DNA from: CAYSCW01 sp964449165
Lineage (GTDB): Bacteria; Acidobacteriota; Aminicenantia; Aminicenantales; Aminicenantaceae
Direction of reading: 5' to 3'
NCBI GenBank assembly: GCA_964449165.1
Contig: CAYVAT010000005.1
Coordinates: 1 to 64,000 of the forward strand
Length of the DNA stretch: 64,000 bases
Each line of letters begins with the position of its first letter. Position 1 is the first letter of the stretch. The position numbers and the translations under genes were made by a program. Positions 26,801-35,967 of the stretch are shown one piece after another. Under the pieces are notes generated by a model, which was not told the DNA's origin, did no database searches, and saw only the letters and a program-made list of their open reading frames with translations.

Positions 26801-27033
26801 CATTGAGAGGAAGAGTCATGATACTCTATGGAGCTATCGGAGGCTATACGGCTGCTCCCACACAGAATCAGCTCGAACAGCTTAGCAGATATGAAGAAGA
26901 AATGAAGATTTTGGTCAACAGAGTTAACACTCTCATCGAAACCGAAGTTCCTGCCTTGAACAGGCTGATGAACGAAAACAATATCCCACGCATTTTTCCT
27001 GGAGAGAAGATTAAGTTAAAAGAAGGCAATTAA
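23893..27033 (+). CDS. Large secreted BNR/VPS10-type beta-propeller protein
   Basis: 1,046 residues. An N-terminal signal sequence (about 1-30) is followed by at least eight Asp-box/BNR motifs of the form S/T-x-D-x-G-x-[ST]-W, including STDGGKSW, TTDGGKTW, TTDGGETW, SEDKGLTW, SYDRGKTW, SRDRGETW, SQDGGKTW and TTDYGESW, arranged as one or two propellers (about 40-760). A beta-sandwich-like region follows (about 790-880) and then a charged helical tail. These proteins are often annotated as sialidase or sortilin-like glycosyl hydrolases, but no catalytic residues can be assigned and a binding or peptidase-accessory role is equally possible. GTG start with GGAGGGA six nt upstream. Confidence 0.85.
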   Translation: MKKAFLSRLIMTMGMTFIIIFFLAARSAEKEGEALLTGSVLEGLKWRCVGPANMGGRIDDFAVVEGNPDIIYVATASGGVWKTVNNGVTWESIFDDQSTSTIGDVTVSSSHPDIVWVGTGEPNNRQSSSWGDGVYKSTDGGKSWKNMDLGDTHHIGRIVIDPAAPDIVYVAALGHLWGPNKERGLFRTTDGGKTWKNTLYIDENTGCVDVAMDPENPSTLYAATYQRRRKGWGFNGGGPGSGLYKTTDGGETWEKLTDGEHGLPTGVIGRIGIDVYRSNPNVVYAIIEHKQGGVFRSEDKGLTWKKMSSTNPRPMYYSNIRIDPNNDQRIWVLGAAMYVSDDGGKSFRTDYVRRIHSDHHAMWINPSDSSHMIVGSDGGIHLSYDRGKTWDFVNSLPIGQFYELDYDMRKPYYVYGGLQDNGSWGGPSATWYRQGISNDEWFRIGGGDGFYVQVDPTDYTTIYAESQNGYLFRFDLKSGESKFIRPEPKDKKETYRFNWNTPLLISPHDPKTIYYGGNKLFISRDRGETWEETIDLTTQQDREKLPLMGVLPDKNTLSRHDGIAFYGDIITISESPQKQGLLYVGTDDGNLQVSQDGGKTWKNVIDKVPGVPKHTYVSRVIASHHQEATAYATFDGHRNDDYKPYVFMTTDYGESWKNISSNLLPGGTVNVIRDHPRNPYLLFVGTERGAYFSIDRGGRWIKFKNDFPIVPVDDIAIHPRDNDLIFGTHGRSIWILDDITPLEQLSQEVVDSPSYLFDLRPAVIFNPYSNKGNTGYKIFIAPNPPHGAVISYYLKEESKKDVKIIIKDSEGKTVRDLKGEKKPGINRIMWDLRYGPPPSPDEGATRRFRARGPFVLPGTYDIVLQAADQELERQVKVVGDPRIDISFEDRKAQHDALFSIYNLYPVLTQVTQRTDSIRKEINKLKQTLKKVPEFPDAISEKVKAISKEIDDIRIKLLGDPKLGWRGRRAALRGRVMILYGAIGGYTAAPTQNQLEQLSRYEEEMKILVNRVNTLIETEVPALNRLMNENNIPRIFPGEKIKLKEGN

Positions 27034-27164
27034 CATTTCGTCACTCTCTCTTTTCTGTTTTGTCCATCACGGAATGATGATGCTTACCCCGAGAGAGCAA
27101 TAACTTTACACTCACCTTCTTATCCCTTATAATAACGGGCAGATTGATGTCTAGGAGGATGAAG

Positions 27165-28031
27165 ATGAGGAGAAAGATCTTTGTGTTCTCTTTGGTAGCC
27201 CTGGTTTCCCTCTCATTTTCTACCTGCAGAAAAAAAACTCAGGCCAAGGGGATTTCTCTTGAAGTAAGCTTCTTTGAATCTACTTTATCAGATAACTTGA
27301 TTACAGATATGAAATACAAGTGGAAAACTGACAGCGATTTTATGCCTGTCAAGCAGGATTACACAGTGTTCGTTCACTTCTGGCACGGAAGTAACATGCT
27401 TTTTCAAGATGACCATATGCCCGAAATTCCGACTTCGGAATGGGAAAAAGGTAAAGAATACACATACACAAGAACGATTCACATCCCCCAGTTTATCGAC
27501 GAGTTTGATCCTGAATTCAAGGGCGAAGAGACCTTGGGTTTGTCTGTGGGTCTTTATTCTCCCTATGACAGGAGCGGAAGATCGGAGCGGTTGGTTTTGG
27601 AGAAAAAGCTGAAGGTTGTTCCCCCTCCATTGGACACACCGGAAATTTTCTATGAAGAGGGATGGTATGCCCTTGAAAAAAACCCGGAGGCCTTTCTCAA
27701 ACAGTGGAGATGGACCAAAAAAGAAGCAAGATGTATTATCGATAATCCCCATAGAGATGCGTTGTTAGTTATCAAAGGGGGAATTAATCCAGATGCTTTG
27801 GAAGATCAAAAGATCATTTTTAAGATAAATGATCTAATCCTGGATGAGTTTATTCCTGAAGAGAGCCATTTCGAAAAGTCATATAACATTAAGAAAGAAA
27901 TGCTTGGGGATCGAGAGGAGTTTTATCTCACCATAGCTACTGATAAAACATTTGTCCCTTCCAAAGTCGTCCCTGACTCCACTGACGAAAGAGAGCTGGG
28001 GATTCAAATTTCCTTGATCTATTTCCGCTGA
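27165..28031 (+). CDS. Putative exported lipoprotein of unknown function
   Basis: About 288 residues from ATG 27165, which has AGGAGG 7 nt upstream; earlier in-frame starts at 27144-27159 overlap that site. The N-terminus has a basic start, a hydrophobic stretch and a Cys at about position 21 (SLSFSTC), an imperfect lipobox with Thr at -1. The rest is rich in beta-type segments, Trp and charged residues, with no recognised domain. It follows the BNR protein by 130 bp on the same strand and may be coexpressed. Confidence 0.65.
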   Translation: MRRKIFVFSLVALVSLSFSTCRKKTQAKGISLEVSFFESTLSDNLITDMKYKWKTDSDFMPVKQDYTVFVHFWHGSNMLFQDDHMPEIPTSEWEKGKEYTYTRTIHIPQFIDEFDPEFKGEETLGLSVGLYSPYDRSGRSERLVLEKKLKVVPPPLDTPEIFYEEGWYALEKNPEAFLKQWRWTKKEARCIIDNPHRDALLVIKGGINPDALEDQKIIFKINDLILDEFIPEESHFEKSYNIKKEMLGDREEFYLTIATDKTFVPSKVVPDSTDERELGIQISLIYFR

Positions 28032-28107
28032 ATTTGAACCGATATCCAAGAGATGCTTTCGGGAAGCAGAAGCTCTCTCTATCCAGGCATGGAATTTGGA
28101 AGACGGT

Positions 28108-28638
28108 CTATTTTTTTCGAAGTCTCTCTAATTCTTTTTTAAGCTTTTCCTCATCCTGGCGGGCTTTTTGAAGATTGAGCGATGCTTCATCTATTTTTCT
28201 CTGGACACTCTCTTGGGAAGTGGAATCGTCCAGGCTGTAAAACTCTTGCCAGAGAGCGTTGATTTTCAATGTGAGTAACTCCACTTGTTCTTTGGCTCTC
28301 ATCCATCTTTCCTCAAGGTCTGAGGGAGTGGTAAGAAACTCTCCTTTATCGGATCCTTTGGTTTCATGTGGAGGAGATTCTTTGGGGAGCGATTTTCTTG
28401 CTGAGCCACTTACTCCAGCTCTCTCTCTCTTAATCTCTATTGATTGAAGAACAATCACAGACGCTTTCTTCTTGAGCCTTGCTAGGTCAGCATTAGTCAC
28501 TACAGCCGACTTTTTTCCCTTAAGCTTTTCTCTTCTTTCCTTTTCCTTCTTAGCCAATTCTGCAAGACTCTGAGAGAAAAGAAAAGAACAGAGAAGGAGA
28601 GGAAGTGTTACCGCGGTAACAAATTTTTTCAATTGCAT
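28108..28638 (-). CDS. Exported coiled-coil protein of unknown function
   Basis: 176 residues. Cleavable-type signal peptide (about 1-25, LLLCSFLFSQS), then LAELAKKEKERREKLKGKK and a C-terminal Lys/Glu-rich coiled coil (about 105-176). Similar small periplasmic proteins beginning with SLAELAKKEKERR are known to me from Acidobacteriota-type genomes, without known function. Convergent with the lipoprotein gene; 53 bp downstream of comEC on the same strand. Confidence 0.7.
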   Translation of the reverse strand: MQLKKFVTAVTLPLLLCSFLFSQSLAELAKKEKERREKLKGKKSAVVTNADLARLKKKASVIVLQSIEIKRERAGVSGSARKSLPKESPPHETKGSDKGEFLTTPSDLEERWMRAKEQVELLTLKINALWQEFYSLDDSTSQESVQRKIDEASLNLQKARQDEEKLKKELERLRKK

Positions 28639-28691
28639 CTTCCCTCATCTATAATACAAAAAGTATCAATAAGGGTCAAATCATCAAACTG

Positions 28692-31076
28692 CTAAGAGTC
28701 TGACCGCTTGGCAGCGGTGCGGATGGATATCTCCTTTCCGTCAGTGGAGACTTCTATGGCTCCATGCAAGTCGGTGCGGTAGACCTCCGCTCCTATTTCT
28801 TGGTATCTTCTCAGGACTTCGAGATCTGGAAATCCATACCTGTTTCCTTCTCCCACAGAAATAAGAACCTGGTGAGGCCGAACTTTTTGAAGAAAGGGCT
28901 CAGAGCTGGAAGAATGACTCCCATGGTGAGGTGATTTGAGCACCTGGCTTTCGATTGTCGCTCCTGTGCTCAAAATCTCCATTTCTGCTTTGATTTCAAT
29001 GTCTCCTGTTAGAAGGAGGGTAATTTGGCCATAGCTGAGTTTTAGGACAAGAGATTGATTGTTGTGGATCGAATGAACATAAGGATAGTCTTTCTCCGGA
29101 TGAAGGACATTGATCTTTACCTGTCCTTCCTGGAGAGAGTCTCCTCTGAATTTTCTTTTTTGGATGACAGAAGGGCGAAGAAGCTTTTTGAAACCCGAAT
29201 AACTCTCACTCTGCTCAGGGCTAAAAGCTTCCCAAAATTCTTTTATCTTAAAATTTCTGGCAACTGCTTTAAGTCCGTTAAGATGATCCGGATGGGCATG
29301 AGTAAGCACCAGATAGTCAACTTTTTTTATCCCTTTTTTCCATAAAAAGGGAGAGACGACATTTTCTCCCATGTCAAATGTTTCCTGTTGGACTCCTCCG
29401 CCGTCGATAAGCATTTTTTTCCGTCCTGGAAATTCGACGAGGATAGAATCTCCTTGTCCGACATCGATCAGGGTCATCTTAAGATTCTTGGAATTGGAGG
29501 GAAAGGGATAGAAAATGAGGATAGAAAAAATGCATAAGAAACAGGACAGAAGGATGATCCTTTGTCCTTTCACTCTCGGCTTAAGGAGGAGAAGAGAGAG
29601 AATGAGAAAATAACCAATTATGGTTGGTAGATGAGGAGTGGGGATACGGTAAGAAATGGAGGAAAACCAGTCCAAAAGGTGGGAACAGGCAAGAAGTAAG
29701 TTTATCAGAAATCCGAGCGCGACTGAGATAAGCTCCGCTAAAAAGGAAGAGAGAAGGGAAAAGAGAAGAAAAATATACCCAACTGCCATGATGATACCCA
29801 CAAGAGGTATGGCCGCATAATTAAGGAGGAGGGAGGAGAAGGTGACCCGGTGAAATGTGGCAGCCATGATGGGCAGGATGCCCAGCTGAGCGGTAAAAGA
29901 GAGGACAAAGATTTCAGATATCCTCAGCGGAAGTCGGGGAAAATATTTAATGATCCGGGGGAAGAGAAGAATAATGGTGAGAGTGGCGGCGAATGTCAGC
30001 TGGAATCCCACATGAAAAAGGCTGAAAGGGTTGACCAGAAGGAGGAAGAAGGCACTTATGGAGATGGTGTTGACCAGGTTCACATCAGACCAAATCATTT
30101 TACCCAAGAGAAAGGCTAAGGTCATGATGGTAGCCCTCGTTACAGAGGGTCGTCCCTCGACCAGAAAAGCATAGAAGATAAGAAATCCTATCAACAGACC
30201 GTAAGAGAGCCTGGTTGGAACATGAAGAACTCGAAACAGAGAAAACAGAATAAAAGAAATGATGGCGATATGGGCACCGGATATGGCAAAGAGGTGGAAA
30301 ATGCCGGCTTGCTGGAGAGATCGGGTGACTTCTTGGTCCATTCTCCCTCTTTCTCCTAAGAGCAATGCTTCTAGCACTGCTCCTTGGGGAGATATGGACG
30401 AGCGAGAAGAGGTGAAGTGCTGTTTGATTTTTCTTTGTAGACCTCGACGGATAATGGACACCCACCTGAGAGGTGAATATCTTTTTCCGGGTTTTATTTT
30501 TTTTACCAACAAAGCGCTCTTGGTGGAGGCTCGGTTATGAATATTCAGGGATTTAAAGTAGGTATCTCGAGAGCGATGATCGAAGTTTTGAAACCCTTTA
30601 GAGGAGAGGAGACGAGCAGAGACAATGATTTGGTCACCGATAAAAAAATTGGAAAGAGATGAATGTGGAGAAGACCGGTAAACGGTTACCCTAAGATTTC
30701 CATCGATATTTTCTTCCCTATTCTTGTAGATAACTTTTTTCACTTTCAAATAGAGATAGTCTCTGTCCTTGCCGATGGAGGGAGATTTATAAATAGTTCC
30801 AAAAAAGTCGATATACCCTTCATGCTTCAAACGGTGAAGGGCATTTTCTGAAAAATTTTTGTTTTGATAGGTGAGGAGGTTTGCTCCGAGAAGAAAGACA
30901 GAAATGAGAAGGCAGAAAAAGGAAAGTCTGGTTCGATTGAAGAAAAAAAGGATCCAAGATCCAGCAAGGCAGATGGCGAGGATTAAGACAAAGGCCCAAA
31001 GAGAAGAGAGAAGAAAGTGAGAGAATAAGATGCCGGCCACAAATGATATGGCAAGATAGAGAAATGGGGACGCCAT
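28692..31076 (-). CDS. comEC: Competence protein ComEC/Rec2 (DNA uptake channel)
   Basis: 794 residues with all three regions: N-terminal membrane segments and OB-like domain (about 1-210), the central polytopic Competence domain (about 220-500, containing FAISGAHIAI), and a C-terminal metallo-beta-lactamase domain with THAHPDHLNG (about 583-592) and SPHHGSHSSS. It would pass single-stranded DNA through the inner membrane. Together with the pil genes it suggests natural transformation, though comEA and comF are not in view. It starts 3 nt after the amidohydrolase gene. Confidence 0.93.
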   Translation of the reverse strand: MASPFLYLAISFVAGILFSHFLLSSLWAFVLILAICLAGSWILFFFNRTRLSFFCLLISVFLLGANLLTYQNKNFSENALHRLKHEGYIDFFGTIYKSPSIGKDRDYLYLKVKKVIYKNREENIDGNLRVTVYRSSPHSSLSNFFIGDQIIVSARLLSSKGFQNFDHRSRDTYFKSLNIHNRASTKSALLVKKIKPGKRYSPLRWVSIIRRGLQRKIKQHFTSSRSSISPQGAVLEALLLGERGRMDQEVTRSLQQAGIFHLFAISGAHIAIISFILFSLFRVLHVPTRLSYGLLIGFLIFYAFLVEGRPSVTRATIMTLAFLLGKMIWSDVNLVNTISISAFFLLLVNPFSLFHVGFQLTFAATLTIILLFPRIIKYFPRLPLRISEIFVLSFTAQLGILPIMAATFHRVTFSSLLLNYAAIPLVGIIMAVGYIFLLFSLLSSFLAELISVALGFLINLLLACSHLLDWFSSISYRIPTPHLPTIIGYFLILSLLLLKPRVKGQRIILLSCFLCIFSILIFYPFPSNSKNLKMTLIDVGQGDSILVEFPGRKKMLIDGGGVQQETFDMGENVVSPFLWKKGIKKVDYLVLTHAHPDHLNGLKAVARNFKIKEFWEAFSPEQSESYSGFKKLLRPSVIQKRKFRGDSLQEGQVKINVLHPEKDYPYVHSIHNNQSLVLKLSYGQITLLLTGDIEIKAEMEILSTGATIESQVLKSPHHGSHSSSSEPFLQKVRPHQVLISVGEGNRYGFPDLEVLRRYQEIGAEVYRTDLHGAIEVSTDGKEISIRTAAKRSDS

Positions 31077-31079
31077 GGA

Positions 31080-32393
31080 TTAAAAGGCACTAAGGGAAGT
31101 TCGTTCCAGATAATTGGGATTATGCAGGCAATCCAGAAGAAGATGGCACATGATTTTGATTCCTAGGAATATGCTTCTTTCGTCCGGATCGAAAAAGGCG
31201 CTGTGAAGAGGAGCCATAGTTTCTTTTGCAGGATCTTTGACTCCCAGGAAAAAGAAAAAACCGGGTATTTCCTGACAATAATAAGAAAAATCTTCTGCCA
31301 TAAACTGGGGTTTCATTTCTTTAACATTCTTTTCTCCAAGGAGATTGAAGAGAGTTGGGAGCATGATTTTTGCTAGTTCTGGGTGATTATAGACAGAAGG
31401 GATTTCCTTGCGATAATCGAATGTATAATCAGCCCCATAAGAATGGGTAATGCCCCTCGCGATATTTTCTATGGATTGGGGGATTTTTTTCCTGTTTTTT
31501 TCGCTCAGAGTACGGATGGTTCCTTCCAGTTGTACCTCCTTAGCGATGATATTCGGTCTTTCCCCGCCAGAAATTTTGCCGATGGTAATTACTGCAGGAT
31601 CTGCTGGATCCAATGTTCGACTGATTATGGTCTGGATACCAAGCACTACTTGAGATGCTAGAGCGATGGCATCAACGCCTTCGTGCGGCCTGGCCGCATG
31701 AGATCTTTTTCCTTTGATGGTGATACGGAACCAATCCGAACTAGCCATGATAGGGCCCGCAGAGAAAAAGACTTTTCCTAAGTTTTCAGGCCAGACGTGG
31801 AGACCGAAAATGGCTCCAACTGAAGGACGATCCAACACCCCTTCTTTTATCATTAGCCTGGCTCCGCCTTCCTCTTCGGGGGGAGGGCCCTCTTCTGCGG
31901 GTTGAAAAATGAATTTGATACTGCCTCGGATTTTTCCTTTAATGGAGTTGAGAACTAAGGCTGTACCAAGAGCGATGGACATGTGGATATCATGGCCGCA
32001 AGCGTGCATCACTCCGGGAATAAGAGATTGATAAGGAGCCTCCGTTAATTCTTGGATGGGTAAAGCATCCATGTCTGCACGGTAAGCGATAGTGAAACCC
32101 GCTTCGTCACCCTCAAGAAGGGCAGTGACGCCTGTCTTAGCCACTCCTGTTTTTACTTCAAGGCCCAAGGGGATAAGCTTGGATGCGATGAGCTTAGCTG
32201 TTTTATACTCTCGGTTGCCCAACTCGGGATACATGTGAAGGAGGCGGCGGATTTTAATGAGTTCTGCTCTGTTTTTCTCGATCTCTCTATCTATGATGAG
32301 GGATGTGTTTTTGTCCACACCTTCTGCAATAAGAGCACAGGAAAATCCGGCAAGGAAAAGCAGAACCTTCAGGATTTTGTGGCCCCGGAACAT
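31080..32393 (-). CDS. M20-family amidohydrolase with signal peptide
   Basis: 437 residues. An N-terminal export signal (about 8-25) precedes an M20D-type domain: DMDALPIQE, ACGHDIHMSIALG (metal His/Asp), FQPAEEGPPPEEEGG (catalytic Glu), and the dimerisation lid starting near SHAARPHEGVDAI. Relatives hydrolyse N-acyl or N-carbamoyl amino acids (hippurate, IAA-amino acids). The substrate is not determinable; a periplasmic location is inferred. First gene of a pair with comEC. Confidence 0.88.
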   Translation of the reverse strand: MFRGHKILKVLLFLAGFSCALIAEGVDKNTSLIIDREIEKNRAELIKIRRLLHMYPELGNREYKTAKLIASKLIPLGLEVKTGVAKTGVTALLEGDEAGFTIAYRADMDALPIQELTEAPYQSLIPGVMHACGHDIHMSIALGTALVLNSIKGKIRGSIKFIFQPAEEGPPPEEEGGARLMIKEGVLDRPSVGAIFGLHVWPENLGKVFFSAGPIMASSDWFRITIKGKRSHAARPHEGVDAIALASQVVLGIQTIISRTLDPADPAVITIGKISGGERPNIIAKEVQLEGTIRTLSEKNRKKIPQSIENIARGITHSYGADYTFDYRKEIPSVYNHPELAKIMLPTLFNLLGEKNVKEMKPQFMAEDFSYYCQEIPGFFFFLGVKDPAKETMAPLHSAFFDPDERSIFLGIKIMCHLLLDCLHNPNYLERTSLSAF

Positions 32394-32437
32394 GGATTCA
32401 TATTAGACTGACTCAGGGGGAAAGTCAACTCGGTGAT

Positions 32438-32561
32438 CAGGCAGGAGAGCGTCCATTTCCGTGACAGCTAATGGTGCGTCGGTTCCTATCCATCCTTGCC
32501 AAGATCCCCCTACCCACCACCATGGACTTCGGATGGACAGGAGCCGCCTTCTCACTGCCTG
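32438..32561 (+). repeat. Hairpin repeat element, copy C (124 bp with outer stem)
   Basis: Core hairpin 32476-32548 shares TCCTATCCATCCTTGCCAAG and CATGGACTTCGGATGGACAG with the family. An outer stem CAGGCAGGAGA (32438-32448) pairs with TCTCACTGCCTG (32550-32561) with one bulge. The left flank TCCATTTCCGT (32452-32462) is identical in copy D. It lies between the methylmalonyl-CoA mutase 3' end and the amidohydrolase start. Confidence 0.85.
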
Positions 32562-32610
32562 ACTGTATCTAGAGTTATCACCGGAATGGAGGTATTCCTA
32601 TGAGATGATT

Positions 32611-34218
32611 TCAGATGTGGATGTTTTCTTTGAATGATCCGAATTTTTCTTGAAGGACTCCGGATATTTCTCCGAGTGTGGTCATCTCCTTTACGGCATC
32701 TATGATGTAGGGCAGAAGATTTTTGCCGCTCTCGATGGCAGCCTTAAGAGCTTCAAGGCATTTTTTGACTGCCTGATTTGATCTTTCTTTCTTCAAAAGA
32801 CGGAGTCTTTTGATCTGGGTTCTTTCCAGTTCTTCTGGCGGGGAGTAGATTTCAAAGTGAATCTTTTCACCTTTTTTCTGGTACTCATTCAACCCAACCA
32901 CAATTTGATCCTTGCTCTCCACCAGTTTCTGGTACCTGAAAGCGCTTTCTTGAATCTCTTGTTGGATGAATCCGCTCTCGATAGCGGTCAACATACCGCC
33001 CATATCATCAATTTTATTCAGGTAGTCTTTCACTTTTTTCTCTATTTGATTGGTCAGCCATTCGAGGTAATAGGAGCCTCCCAAAGGGTCAACAGTGGAA
33101 GGTGTCCCGCTTTCATAAGCAATGATCTGTTGGGTACGGAGAGCAATCTGGGCGGATTCTTCGCTGGGCAGGGAGAGGGCTTCATCCCGGGAGTTTGTAT
33201 GAAGGGATTGAGTTCCTCCTAGGACCGCAGCCAGTGCCTGGAGAGTAACCCGGATGATATTGTTCTCAGGCTGCTGGGCCAGGAGGGTCACACCGCTTGT
33301 CTGGGTATGAAATCTGAATTTCATAGAGAGCGGATTTTTCGCTTGGAATTTTTCCTTCATGATCTGAGCCCATAATCGTCTGGCCGCTCGGAACTTGGAG
33401 ACTTCTTCGAAGAAGTCGTTGTGGGAGGCTAAAAAGAAAGATAGACGAGGAGCAAAGGTGTCCACATCAAGACCAGCTTGGATAGCTGTTTCCACATAGG
33501 TAATAGCGTTAGCCAGAGTAAAAGCCAGTTCTTGAACCGCTGTTGCTCCTGCTTCGCGAATGTGGTAGCCGCTGATGCTCATAGTGTTCCATTTGGGGAC
33601 TTTTTCCTGGCAGAATGAGAGGATATCCGAGATGATTTTTAAAGAAGCCTGAGGAGGGTAAATGTAGGTTCCACGGGCGATGTACTCCTTCAGGAGGTCA
33701 TTCTGTATGGTCCCGGAAAGTACAGTCCAAGGGATTCCTCTTTTATCTGCCAAGGCCAAGTACATGGACAGGATGATGGCGGCGGTGGCGTTAATGGTCA
33801 TGGACACGCTGACCTTATCCAAGGGGATCTCGGAGAATAGAATGTCCATGTCCTGAAGAGTGTCGATGGCTACCCCTACCTTGCCCACTTCGCCTTGGGC
33901 TTGTGGGTGGTCAGAATCAAGACCCAATTGGGTGGGAAGATCAAAAGCCACGCTCAGCCCGGTTTGGCCTTGAGAAAGGAGAAATCTGTACCGTTGGTTG
34001 GATTCCTCAGCCGTTCCAAATCCGGCATACTGACGCATGGTCCACAACTTTCCTCTATACATGTTGGAATGAATTCCTCTGGTAAAGGGATATTGTCCGG
34101 GTTTTCCAGATAGAAGGGAAGGATCGTAGTCAGAGAGGTCTTCCTCTGAGTAGACTGTCTTGATTTCAATCTGAGATGGAGTCTGGAATTTTTGTTTTCT
34201 CTCTCTATCGGAAGGCAT
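32611..34218 (-). CDS. Methylmalonyl-CoA mutase, catalytic chain without B12 domain
   Basis: 535 residues, the TIM-barrel substrate chain of acyl-CoA mutases. The methylmalonyl-CoA-specific residues appear: Tyr64 in TMRQYAGF and Arg182 in KEYIARGTY (isobutyryl-CoA mutases have Phe and Gln), plus His219 in SISGYHIREAGAT and RFHTQTSGVTL. There is no DxHxxG cobalamin domain, so a separate small B12 subunit is needed and is not in the window. It interconverts succinyl-CoA and methylmalonyl-CoA for propionate metabolism. It lies 52 nt downstream of enolase; a BtuCDF-type importer is 3 kb away. Confidence 0.92.
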   Translation of the reverse strand: MPSDRERKQKFQTPSQIEIKTVYSEEDLSDYDPSLLSGKPGQYPFTRGIHSNMYRGKLWTMRQYAGFGTAEESNQRYRFLLSQGQTGLSVAFDLPTQLGLDSDHPQAQGEVGKVGVAIDTLQDMDILFSEIPLDKVSVSMTINATAAIILSMYLALADKRGIPWTVLSGTIQNDLLKEYIARGTYIYPPQASLKIISDILSFCQEKVPKWNTMSISGYHIREAGATAVQELAFTLANAITYVETAIQAGLDVDTFAPRLSFFLASHNDFFEEVSKFRAARRLWAQIMKEKFQAKNPLSMKFRFHTQTSGVTLLAQQPENNIIRVTLQALAAVLGGTQSLHTNSRDEALSLPSEESAQIALRTQQIIAYESGTPSTVDPLGGSYYLEWLTNQIEKKVKDYLNKIDDMGGMLTAIESGFIQQEIQESAFRYQKLVESKDQIVVGLNEYQKKGEKIHFEIYSPPEELERTQIKRLRLLKKERSNQAVKKCLEALKAAIESGKNLLPYIIDAVKEMTTLGEISGVLQEKFGSFKENIHI

Positions 34219-34270
34219 CTTCGGCCTTGATTTTATTTAGAAACGAGTCAATGGGAGACAATCTAATTCT

Positions 34271-35563
34271 TCAGATAAAACGGGCGAAAACCTGGGAGCC
34301 AACAAAGCTTCCTTTTCCTTGGAGTTCTTCTTCGATCTCCATCAGTCTGTTGTATTTTGCTACTCGTTCACTTCGGCTTAGCGATCCTGTTTTGATCTGG
34401 CCTGCGCTGAGAGCAACGCTGAGGTCTGCGATGAAGGTGTCTTCTGTCTCTCCAGAACGGTGGGAGATGACGGTAGCATATTTCTTTTCCTGGGCATAGT
34501 TTACTGTCGCTACTGTCTCGCTGAGCGTTCCGATTTGGTTCAGCTTGATAAGGATGGAATTGGCGATTCCTTCCCGGATACCCTTTTTGAGTCTTTCCAG
34601 ATTTGTCACGAAAATATCATCTCCAACAAGTTGGATTTTTTGACCGAAGGTCTCTGTCATAATTTTCCACCCTTCCCAGTCATCCTCGGCAAACCCATCT
34701 TCGATGGAGATAATGGGATATTTTTGAATTAACTTCTGGTAAAATTCAATCATTTGATGGGGAGTTTTTTCCGATTTATCCGATTTTTTGAATATGTATT
34801 TTTTGTCAGAGAATAATTCAGAAGCAGCCACGTCAAGGGCAAGATAGACATCGATGCCTGGTTTGTAGTTGGCGCTCTCAATACTCTCCAGGATCAAATC
34901 CAAGGCTTCCTCATTTGATTTCAAATTGGGAGCAAAACCTCCTTCATCCCCGACCGATGTGCTGTATCCTTTGGTTTTGAGGATCTTTTTCAGATGGTGG
35001 AAGATTTCGGCTCCTGCGCGGATTGCTTCAGAGAAGGTGGGCCTTCCTGAAGGAACAATCATGAATTCTTGAACGTCCACATTATTATCCGCATGAGAGC
35101 CACCGTTGAGGATGTTGATTAAGGGAACCGGTAATCGGTAATTTTCTCTTCTTCCAAGATAATGATAAAGAGGTTCTCCTAAAGCCTTCGAGGCGGCGTC
35201 AGAAACAGCCATGGAGACAGAGAGGATAGCGTTAGCTCCCAGTTTATTCTTGGAGGCAGTTCCGTCTAGTTGCAAAAGAAGCCGATCGATTTCCTGCTGG
35301 TGAAGAGAATCAATGCCAATGATTTTTGGCGCGATAATGTTGTTTACATGAGAGACGGCTTTCAGCACCCCCTTTCCTAAGTATCGGGAAGGATCTTGGT
35401 CTCTCAGTTCTAAGGCCTCATGAGTGCCCGTGGAAGCACCAGAGGGAACAGAGGCCTTCCCTATAGCTCCTGATTGTAAAAAAACGCACGTGCTTATGGT
35501 TGGATTTCCCCGCGAGTCCAGAATTTCCCTGGCTTTTATACTAGTGATTCTTGTATCTGGCAT
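34271..35563 (-). CDS. eno: Enolase
   Basis: 430 residues, normal length. 2-Phosphoglycerate to PEP. Visible: AREILDSRGNPT, VPSGASTGTHEALELRD, NILNGGSHADNN, SVGDEGGFAPN, SIEDGFAEDDWEGW with metal Asp/Glu, GDDIFVTN, ILIKLNQIGT, ISHRSGETEDTFIADL and GSLSRSERVAKYN. The ATG is preceded by GAGGAG. It supplies the PEP used by PtsI and relates metabolically to the PEPCK-like gene. Confidence 0.97.
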   Translation of the reverse strand: MPDTRITSIKAREILDSRGNPTISTCVFLQSGAIGKASVPSGASTGTHEALELRDQDPSRYLGKGVLKAVSHVNNIIAPKIIGIDSLHQQEIDRLLLQLDGTASKNKLGANAILSVSMAVSDAASKALGEPLYHYLGRRENYRLPVPLINILNGGSHADNNVDVQEFMIVPSGRPTFSEAIRAGAEIFHHLKKILKTKGYSTSVGDEGGFAPNLKSNEEALDLILESIESANYKPGIDVYLALDVAASELFSDKKYIFKKSDKSEKTPHQMIEFYQKLIQKYPIISIEDGFAEDDWEGWKIMTETFGQKIQLVGDDIFVTNLERLKKGIREGIANSILIKLNQIGTLSETVATVNYAQEKKYATVISHRSGETEDTFIADLSVALSAGQIKTGSLSRSERVAKYNRLMEIEEELQGKGSFVGSQVFARFI

Positions 35564-35640
35564 GGATAAGCTCCTCGATTATGATGAAGGAAATTAAGGA
35601 TGCTTTAGGCTTATGAATTCAGTTGTTTCTGTACAAAGAT

Positions 35641-35967
35641 TTATTTTTTTTCTTGTTCTCCCTGAGCACCTTCAGGAGGCTTCTTGGAAAGTTCTGTCTT
35701 CTTTTTTTCCACAAATTCTTTAATTGCTTCGATTCCTTCGCTTGTCTTTTCCCTTACTACCTTGATTCCTTTTTCAGCTTCTTGAGATATCCGATCGTAA
35801 GCATCTTTTGCCTTCTCGCCCGTCTTTGATGCTTGTTCACCTATTCTCTTCCGAGTTTCTTCACCGCTTGCTGGGGCATAGAGAATCCCCAGGATAAAAC
35901 CAGTTGCAGCGCCTACAAGGAATGATAAAGTCACTTCCAAGCCAGTAGAGCCTCTATTATTTGCCAT
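35641..35967 (-). CDS. YtxH-domain small membrane protein
   Basis: 108 residues from ATG 35967, which has AAGGAGG upstream. A glycine-rich membrane segment with the YtxH-type motif GAATGFILGILYAPASGEETR (spanning about 15-35) is followed by an amphipathic charged helix rich in Lys/Glu. YtxH proteins are stress-associated membrane proteins of unclear role. The start overlaps the preceding small membrane protein gene by 11 nt. Confidence 0.8.
   Translation of the reverse strand: MANNRGSTGLEVTLSFLVGAATGFILGILYAPASGEETRKRIGEQASKTGEKAKDAYDRISQEAEKGIKVVREKTSEGIEAIKEFVEKKKTELSKKPPEGAQGEQEKK

Noticed and set aside
23893..27033. True sialidase assignment for the BNR protein
   Set aside because: Asp boxes alone do not define sialidase; the catalytic arginine triad and Tyr/Glu pair could not be identified.
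28040..28100. Bidirectional terminator between the lipoprotein and coiled-coil genes
   Set aside because: GCTTT/GAAGC hairpin is short and lacks T runs.
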